The notes under the pieces are model-generated. The model did no database searches, was not told the DNA's origin, and worked only from the letters and a program-made list of their open reading frames with translations. The position numbers and the translations under genes are program-made. Positions 6,682 to 12,286 of a stretch of DNA of 12,286 nucleotides are shown here, piece after piece (within the stretch, counting starts at the first letter, position 1; every line of letters begins with the position of its first letter). Source of the DNA: Lysobacterales bacterium (lineage in GTDB: Bacteria; Pseudomonadota; Gammaproteobacteria; Xanthomonadales; SZUA-36); the NCBI GenBank assembly GCA_026193295.1, contig JAPHSB010000469.1, positions 1 to 12,286 of the forward strand, given 5' to 3'.

Positions 6682-9600
6682 ATGAATCATCTGATTGCAT
6701 GGTGGGCCCGGAATCCCGTCGCCGCCAACCTGCTCATGATCGGGATCTTTGTCTCCGGCGCCATCGGCTTCACGCGGATGGAGCGCGAAATGGACCCGCA
6801 GGTCCGGTTTCCAGGGCTGCAGATCGAGGTGTCCTGGCCGGGTGCGGCGCCGCAGGAAGTCGAGGAGCAGATCGTCGCGCGCATCGAAGAGTCGGTCAGC
6901 GACCTCGATTCCATCGAGTGGGTCCGCTCGACATCGGCCGAAGGCTACGGCGGGGTTTACATCCTGGCCGAACAACAGGTCGACTTCACGCAGTTCATGA
7001 ACGATGTGAAGTTGCGCGTCGACGCGATTCCCTCCCTGCCTCGCGACATCGAGCCGCCGCAGGTCCGCCAGTGGGTCAACCGGCATGAGTTCATCCGCGT
7101 CGCCGTGCACGGCGATCTCGGCGAGCGCGAACTGAAACGGCTGGCGGAGCAACTGCGCCGCGAGGCGGCCGTCCTGCCAGCCATTTCAATTGTCCAGTTG
7201 TTCGGCGTGCGCCGGGAAGAAGTTTCCATCCAGGTGAGCGAAGAAGCGTTGCGGCGATATGGGCTGAGTTTCAACGAGGTCGCCACCGCCATCAGGAACA
7301 CCTCGATCAACCAGTCCTCGGGCTCGGTGCGCACCGAGGTAGGCACTTATCAGCTGAAAGTACGTGCTCAGGCGGATACCGAAGCTGAATTCGCGAACAT
7401 CGTCATTCGCCAGACGGCGGACGGCGGCACCCTGCGGGTCGGAGACGTCGCAACAGTTGTCGACGGTTTCGAAGACGCGCCAATACTGGCCACGCTGAAC
7501 GGCGAGCCTGCGGTGCTGTTACAGGTCATGACTACCGAGACGATGGACATCGTCAAGGCTTCCGACTCCATCCGGGAGTGGATCGAAAAACGCCAGTCGA
7601 CATTGCCGAATGGCGCCCGGCTCACGTTGTGGACGGACAATGCGGTGGATTTCAAGAGCCGCATGAAAACGATCGGCAAGTCAGCGGTACAGGGCCTCGC
7701 ACTGGTCATGCTCTTCCTGATGCTGACGCTGCGGCCGGTGGTCGCCTTGTGGGTCGGAGTGGGCATCGCCACGGCCTACGCGGGCGCGTTCGTACTGCTG
7801 CCGTCCCTCGGGGTCTCCCTCAACATGCTATCTACCTTCGCCTTTTTGCTGGTCCTGGGCATCGTCGTGGACGATGCCATCGTGGTGGGCGAGGGTATTC
7901 ACACCGAGTCCCAGCACATGGGTGGCGGCATAGACGCGGCCGTGGCCGGGGCACAGATGGTGGCGAAGCCGGTGATTTTCGCGGTGCTGACCACGATCAT
8001 GGCCTTTCTGCCCTGGGTGTTCCTGAGCGGTTCCACCAGTGAGTTCACCCGCCACATCACCTGGGTGGTAGTCCTGGCGCTGATCTTCTCCCTGGTCGAA
8101 TCCTTGTGGATTCTACCGGCTCACCTGGCCCACATGATGCCTCGCAAGATGGAGTCGCTGAATCGATTCGGCCATTTTCAGAAAGGGATATCGGACAGCA
8201 TCATTCATTTCGCGCACAATCGTTACCGCAAGATTGCACAGTTCGCGGTCGACCGGCGCTACCTGACCTTCAGCATCTTCATGACGATGCTGGTGGTCGG
8301 GTTTGGCCTGTTCGCCACCGGCTGGGTGAAAAAGGCCTTCATGCCGGAAATGGAATCAGACGAAGTCATCGTCAATGTCGTCCTCCCCGAAGGCACGCCG
8401 TACAGTCGAGCCCTGGAGATTCTGGCGCAACTGCAGGCTGCCGAGCGCGAACTGGTAGACGAGGTCGATCAACGAACCGCCGGTTCCGGCAAGTTGATCG
8501 AAAACTGGTACACGCGCTCACGTCGCGACAGCGTGCTGGCCATCGTGAAGCTGACGCCGCCGGAAGTGCGCGACATGAGCGCCAAGGAGGCCGCTATCCG
8601 TCTGCGTGAGCTGATGGGCGACGTGCCGGATGCCAAGGAAGTGTCCGTCGATTACACGCACAATGACGGTGATCCCGATTTCGAACTGTCCGTGCGCCAT
8701 CCCGACCTGGAAGTCCTGCGTCTCGCAGTCGATGACCTCGAGGAACACCTGCACAGCTACGAGGCCCTGTACGACATCCGCAACGATGTCGAAAGCGCTT
8801 CCGATGAAATTCAGATCCGGTTGAAGCCGGGTGCGAAGAAATTGGGCCTGACCCTGTCGGATGTCACCACCCAGGTCCGCCAGGCCTACTACGGCGAAGA
8901 GGTGCAGCGCCTGCCGCGCGCCGGGCAGGACGTTAAAGTCATGGTGCACTACCCGCTGGAATCCAGGCGCTCGATCGAAAGCCTGAAGAATTTCCGCCTG
9001 CGCACGGCCGAGGGTCACGAGGTCCCGCTGCTGTCGGTAGCCGAGCTCCAATATGCGCCGGGCATCAAGCGCATCCAGCGCTGGAACGGGAACCGCGCCG
9101 CCCGCGTGTCGGCCGATCTCAAGGAAAACATCCGCCAGGACATCATGGATGACCTGGACGAAAACTTCTTTCCGGACTGGGAGAAACGGTACCCGGGCAT
9201 CCAGCGCGGGCCGGTGGGTCAGGCCGAAGGCGAGGCGCGATTCATCAAGGAGGTGACCGGCCTCTACGTGATCGCCTTCTTCGTGATGTATGCAATGCTG
9301 GCGGTCGCCTTCCGCAGTTACTGGCAGCCGGTGCTCATCATGGTGGCCATGCCCTACGCGTTCGTTGGTGCAATTTATGGTCATGCCGCACTCAACATGA
9401 CGCTGGCCATTTTCAGCTATTTCGGTATCGCGGCGGCGGCGGGTGTGGTGGTCAATGACAACCTGGTGCTGATCGACTACACGAACCGGCTGCGGGCTCG
9501 CGGCATGAAGCCTCTGGAAGCCATTGTCGAGGCGGGCGTAATCCGCTTCCGTCCCATCATGTTGACAACCGCCACGACGATTGTCGGCCTGACGCCGATG

Positions 9601-9825
9601 ATGCTTGAGCGCTCCATCCAGGCGAAGTTTCTGATTCCCATCGTGGTTTCGTTGGTTTCCGGCGTTTTCGTCGCTTTCTTCGTCACGCTGTTGATGGTGC
9701 CGGCCCTGTATGCCATCGGTTTTGACGTTAAAAATTCCTGGGCGCGTTTCAGCAAGCGGGTGCGGGCGCGGCCGACGGGCCGCAAGTCCCGCGACGAATC
9801 TCTGGCGGCGGGCCGTACACCCTGA
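6682..9825 (+). CDS. RND family efflux permease (AcrB/MMPL-type, inner membrane)
   Basis: This 1047-residue pump is the usual RND length and has the expected two-fold layout: helix 1 at about residues 11-31 (NPVAANLLMIGIFVSGAIGF), a large periplasmic loop, a helix block (about 335-500), then a second anchor helix (about 530-550), a second loop and a final helix block (about 860-1015). Proton-relay acids are present in helix 4 as GIVVDDAIVVGEGIHTES (D397, D398, matching AcrB D407/D408). In helix 10 the segment reads GVVVNDNLVLIDYTNR, so the position of AcrB K940 holds N925. This places it among RND pumps outside the classical AcrB group; substrates are unknown. The ATG at 6682 gives the standard MNxxIxWxxRNPVAANLLM beginning with AAAGAG upstream; an in-frame TTG at 6640 overlaps the adaptor gene and is unlikely. 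It is transcribed with the adaptor. No outer-membrane channel gene follows. The C-terminal tail is Arg-rich and cytoplasmic. Confidence 0.95.
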   Translation: MNHLIAWWARNPVAANLLMIGIFVSGAIGFTRMEREMDPQVRFPGLQIEVSWPGAAPQEVEEQIVARIEESVSDLDSIEWVRSTSAEGYGGVYILAEQQVDFTQFMNDVKLRVDAIPSLPRDIEPPQVRQWVNRHEFIRVAVHGDLGERELKRLAEQLRREAAVLPAISIVQLFGVRREEVSIQVSEEALRRYGLSFNEVATAIRNTSINQSSGSVRTEVGTYQLKVRAQADTEAEFANIVIRQTADGGTLRVGDVATVVDGFEDAPILATLNGEPAVLLQVMTTETMDIVKASDSIREWIEKRQSTLPNGARLTLWTDNAVDFKSRMKTIGKSAVQGLALVMLFLMLTLRPVVALWVGVGIATAYAGAFVLLPSLGVSLNMLSTFAFLLVLGIVVDDAIVVGEGIHTESQHMGGGIDAAVAGAQMVAKPVIFAVLTTIMAFLPWVFLSGSTSEFTRHITWVVVLALIFSLVESLWILPAHLAHMMPRKMESLNRFGHFQKGISDSIIHFAHNRYRKIAQFAVDRRYLTFSIFMTMLVVGFGLFATGWVKKAFMPEMESDEVIVNVVLPEGTPYSRALEILAQLQAAERELVDEVDQRTAGSGKLIENWYTRSRRDSVLAIVKLTPPEVRDMSAKEAAIRLRELMGDVPDAKEVSVDYTHNDGDPDFELSVRHPDLEVLRLAVDDLEEHLHSYEALYDIRNDVESASDEIQIRLKPGAKKLGLTLSDVTTQVRQAYYGEEVQRLPRAGQDVKVMVHYPLESRRSIESLKNFRLRTAEGHEVPLLSVAELQYAPGIKRIQRWNGNRAARVSADLKENIRQDIMDDLDENFFPDWEKRYPGIQRGPVGQAEGEARFIKEVTGLYVIAFFVMYAMLAVAFRSYWQPVLIMVAMPYAFVGAIYGHAALNMTLAIFSYFGIAAAAGVVVNDNLVLIDYTNRLRARGMKPLEAIVEAGVIRFRPIMLTTATTIVGLTPMMLERSIQAKFLIPIVVSLVSGVFVAFFVTLLMVPALYAIGFDVKNSWARFSKRVRARPTGRKSRDESLAAGRTP

Positions 9826-9837
9826 TACGGTTGCCGC

Positions 9838-9865
9838 TTGGTCCAAAAACCGGATGGCTTATGAT
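9838..9865 (+). promoter_or_regulatory. Possible promoter of the M16 peptidase gene
   Basis: TATGAT (9860-9865, five of six consensus matches) follows TTGGTC (9838-9843, three of six) at 16 bases. A start near 9872 would give a leader of about 25 bases to the ATG at 9897. It would make the peptidase independent of the efflux operon, although read-through from the permease gene, 71 bases upstream, is also possible because no clear terminator lies between. Confidence 0.35.
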
Positions 9866-9896
9866 GTTTTTCCCTATGAAGATGAGTGAGATATCC

Positions 9897-12286
9897 ATGC
9901 AACTCAAAAAACGCTTCGACCTTCTGTTGGTTGCCGCCTTTCTGCTCGGCAGCATCAGCGCCGCACAGTCGCAGGAAGTCCAAATCCCCTATGAGAAATT
10001 CGTACTCGACAACGGCCTGACGCTGATCGTACACGAGGATCACAAGGCGCCGATCGTGGCGGTCAACGTCTGGTACCACGTCGGTTCCAAGAACGAGAAG
10101 GAGGGCAAGACCGGCTTCGCGCACCTGTTCGAGCACCTGATGTTCAACGGTTCGGAGCATTACAACGACGACTATTTCAAGCCCTTCGACCGGGTCGGCG
10201 CCACCGGCATGAACGGCACTACCAATTTCGACCGCACCAACTACTTTCAGGAAGTGCCCAAGAACGCCCTGGACATGGCCCTGTGGATGGAGTCGGATCG
10301 CATGGGCCACCTGCTGGGGGCGATCGACCAGGCTCGCCTGGACGAGCAGCGCGGCGTGGTGCAGAACGAGAAACGGCAGGGCGAGAACCAGCCCTACGGC
10401 AAGGTCTTCACGACGGCGTTCAAGAACATTTTCCCCGCAGGGCACCCCTACTCCTGGTCCGTGATCGGCTATATGGAGGACCTTGAGGCCGCTTCCCTGG
10501 AAGACGTGCAGCAATGGTTCCGGGATTATTATGGCGCTGCCAACGCGGTGCTGGTGGTCGCCGGCGACATCGAACCGCAGAACGTGTTGGAACGGGTCCA
10601 ACATTACTTCGGCCACATTCCCGCAGGCCCGCCGCTTATCCGGCAGCAGACCTGGATTCCCGACGTTACGGGCGTGCACCGGCAATCGATGCAGGATCGC
10701 GTGCCCCAGGCGCGCATTTACAAGATATGGCAGATGCCGGAGATCGGGCATCCCGAGGCTACCAATCTCGACCTGGTGGCGGGCATTCTGAGCGAGGGCA
10801 AGACCTCGCGCCTCTACAAGAGGCTGGTCTTCGATGACCAGATAGCCTCTGACGTAGCTGCTTTCGCTTTTCCGCTCGAAATTGCGGGGCTTTTCGGCGT
10901 CATAGCCACGGCCATGCCGGGCCAGGACCTCGCGGCGGTGGACACGGCCATCGAAGAGGAGGTGAGCCGCTTCCTGGCCGAGGGCCCAACGGCTGACGAG
11001 ATCGAGCGCATCGTAACCACTCGCAAGGCGGGGTTCATCCGCGGTGCGGAGCGGGTCGGCGGCTTCGGCGGCAAGTCCGATATCCTGGCCCGGAACGAGG
11101 TCTATCTCGGAGATCCGGGCGCCTACCAGACCACTCTGGCCGGCTGGGAAGCAGCCAACGCGTCGGATATCAAGGCGGTGGCCAACAAGTGGATGGCGAA
11201 GGGTCAGTACATCATGGAAGTGCATCCCTTCGACGAGTACACGACCACCGAGGACAACGTCGACCGCTCAGCGATTCCGGGCCCGGGCCCGGCTCCCGAG
11301 GTCAGCTTCGACGATTTTGGACGGTTCGAGCTTTCCAATGGTCTACGGGTCGTTCTGGCCCAGCGCAGTGCGGTGCCGGTCGTCAATATGCGCATGCTGA
11401 TCAACGCCGGCTATGCCGCTGACCAGTTCAGCCAGCCCGGAACCGCCAACCTGGCCATGGATATGCTGGATGAAGGCACGAAGAGCCGGACGGCCCTCGA
11501 GATCAGCGATGAACTGTCCCTGCTGGGCGCCACGCTGGAATCAGGTTCCAACCTCGATGTGTCGACAGTATCCATGTCGGCGCTGAAGGAGAAGTTGGGG
11601 CCCTCGCTCGAATTGTTTGCCGACGTCATTCTCAACCCCACGTTCCCGGAAGAAGACTACCTGCGTCTGCAGAAGCAGCAACTGGCGGCGATCGCCCAGG
11701 AGAAAGTGCAGCCCGTGGGCATGGCGTTGCGGGTCTTTCCGAAACTGCTGTACGGCGAAGGCCATGCCTACAGTATGCCCTTGACCGGGTCGGGGACCGA
11801 GCAATCGGTCATGCAGATCGACACGGAGAGCCTGAAGGTATTCCACCGGACGTTCTTCAAGCCAAACAACGCCACGCTGGTGGTGGTCGGGGATGCGACT
11901 CAGTCCGAGTTGCGGCCGCTGCTGGAGAAGCAGTTCAAGCGCTGGAAGAGCGGTGACGTGCCGCAGAAGAACATCGAATTTGTCGGCTCCCGTTCCGAGC
12001 CGACCGTGTACCTGGTTGACCGGCCGGAGTCGGAACAATCGGTGATTTTCGCGGGCCACGTCGCGCCGCCGAAAAACAACGATGAGGAAATCGCCATCGA
12101 GGCGATGAACGAAGTGCTTGGCGGCAGCTTCAACGCGCGCATCAACATGAACCTGCGCGAGGACAAGCACTGGTCCTACGGTGCCCGTTCCCTGCTGATC
12201 GACGCCGAGGGTCAGCGCCCGTTCCTGGTCTACGCGCCGGTACAAACCGACAAGACCAGCGAGTCGATGGCGGAGATCCACCGCGA
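9897..12286 (+). CDS. Secreted zinc peptidase, family M16 (pitrilysin/insulinase type), partial at right edge
   Basis: The frame is open from 9897 to the window end (796 codons plus two bases); no stop is reached. The signal peptide is MQLKKRFDLLLVAAFLLGSI followed by SAAQSQ, cleaved probably near residue 23-25, so the protein acts in the periplasm. The first half has the inverted zinc motif HLFEH (H76, catalytic E79, H80) in GFAHLFEHLMFNG, and the third ligand is probably E158 in VVQNEKRQ. A second M16 unit begins near residue 465 (RFELSNGLRVVLAQRSAVPV). There the zinc motif is replaced by GTANLAMDMLDEGT, so it is structural, as in two-domain M16 proteins of about 900-960 residues. Near the edge RINMNLRED and WSYGARS match the conserved Arg and Tyr of the C-terminal half. 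The ATG at 9897 is preferred, with GTGAG six bases upstream. ATGs at 9861, 9864, 9876 and 9882 are also in frame but spoil the signal peptide. The substrate is probably peptides; unproven. Confidence 0.94.
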   Translation, partial: MQLKKRFDLLLVAAFLLGSISAAQSQEVQIPYEKFVLDNGLTLIVHEDHKAPIVAVNVWYHVGSKNEKEGKTGFAHLFEHLMFNGSEHYNDDYFKPFDRVGATGMNGTTNFDRTNYFQEVPKNALDMALWMESDRMGHLLGAIDQARLDEQRGVVQNEKRQGENQPYGKVFTTAFKNIFPAGHPYSWSVIGYMEDLEAASLEDVQQWFRDYYGAANAVLVVAGDIEPQNVLERVQHYFGHIPAGPPLIRQQTWIPDVTGVHRQSMQDRVPQARIYKIWQMPEIGHPEATNLDLVAGILSEGKTSRLYKRLVFDDQIASDVAAFAFPLEIAGLFGVIATAMPGQDLAAVDTAIEEEVSRFLAEGPTADEIERIVTTRKAGFIRGAERVGGFGGKSDILARNEVYLGDPGAYQTTLAGWEAANASDIKAVANKWMAKGQYIMEVHPFDEYTTTEDNVDRSAIPGPGPAPEVSFDDFGRFELSNGLRVVLAQRSAVPVVNMRMLINAGYAADQFSQPGTANLAMDMLDEGTKSRTALEISDELSLLGATLESGSNLDVSTVSMSALKEKLGPSLELFADVILNPTFPEEDYLRLQKQQLAAIAQEKVQPVGMALRVFPKLLYGEGHAYSMPLTGSGTEQSVMQIDTESLKVFHRTFFKPNNATLVVVGDATQSELRPLLEKQFKRWKSGDVPQKNIEFVGSRSEPTVYLVDRPESEQSVIFAGHVAPPKNNDEEIAIEAMNEVLGGSFNARINMNLREDKHWSYGARSLLIDAEGQRPFLVYAPVQTDKTSESMAEIHR

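Noticed and set aside
9800..9840. Inverted repeat between the permease end and the M16 gene (GCGG...CCGC with inner CCGT...ACGG)
   Set aside because: The stem is interrupted, has a long loop and is not followed by a T-run, so I do not call it a terminator.
9477..11225. Long minus-strand open frame (582 codons) antisense to the permease end and the M16 gene, and similar long ones at 8518-9846, 5184-6233, 4304-5323, 3269-4048 and 698-1696
   Set aside because: All run opposite well-identified genes. Their translations are rich in Arg, His, Gly and Asp with no recognisable domain, as expected for shadows of GC-rich coding sequence.

Overview
The window is a GC-rich, densely coding piece of a Gram-negative chromosome. 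Outer-membrane beta-barrel proteins, an RND efflux pair, a periplasmic M16 peptidase and a pntAB pair close to the E. coli proteins all point to a gammaproteobacterium. The genus cannot be fixed from the sequence alone. There is no rRNA, tRNA, CRISPR array, insertion sequence or phage gene, and no gap without a gene exceeds 300 bases.

Layout: (1) 1-2023, + strand: the C-terminal part of pntA, cut by the left edge, and complete pntB, together the membrane-bound proton-pumping NAD(P) transhydrogenase. (2) 2024-2950, - strand: an SDR oxidoreductase converging on pntB. Behind it, in the same frame, lies a 62-codon stretch resembling the N-terminal cupin domain of AraC-type regulators, probably a gene remnant. 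(3) 2951-3223: a divergent intergenic region with a near-perfect 22-bp dyad and a consensus TATAAT box. (4) 3224-5269, + strand: two exported barrel proteins, a DUF481 family protein and a porin-like protein, 12 bases apart and probably one transcript. (5) 5270-5486: a leader with a plausible promoter and a second, 30-bp dyad. (6) 5487-9825, + strand: an RND periplasmic adaptor and an RND inner-membrane permease, 22 bases apart. (7) 9897-12286, + strand: a secreted zinc peptidase of family M16, cut by the right edge.

How they work together: PntAB uses the proton gradient to make NADPH, and the SDR, which has an Arg after its second strand, may use NADP(H), but the two are not in one operon. 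The DUF481/porin pair concerns the outer membrane. The adaptor and permease would form a tripartite efflux pump with an outer-membrane channel encoded elsewhere. The M16 protein acts in the periplasm. Nothing here is a clearly new system. The most useful leads are the two dyads beside promoters and the cupin-like remnant next to the SDR.
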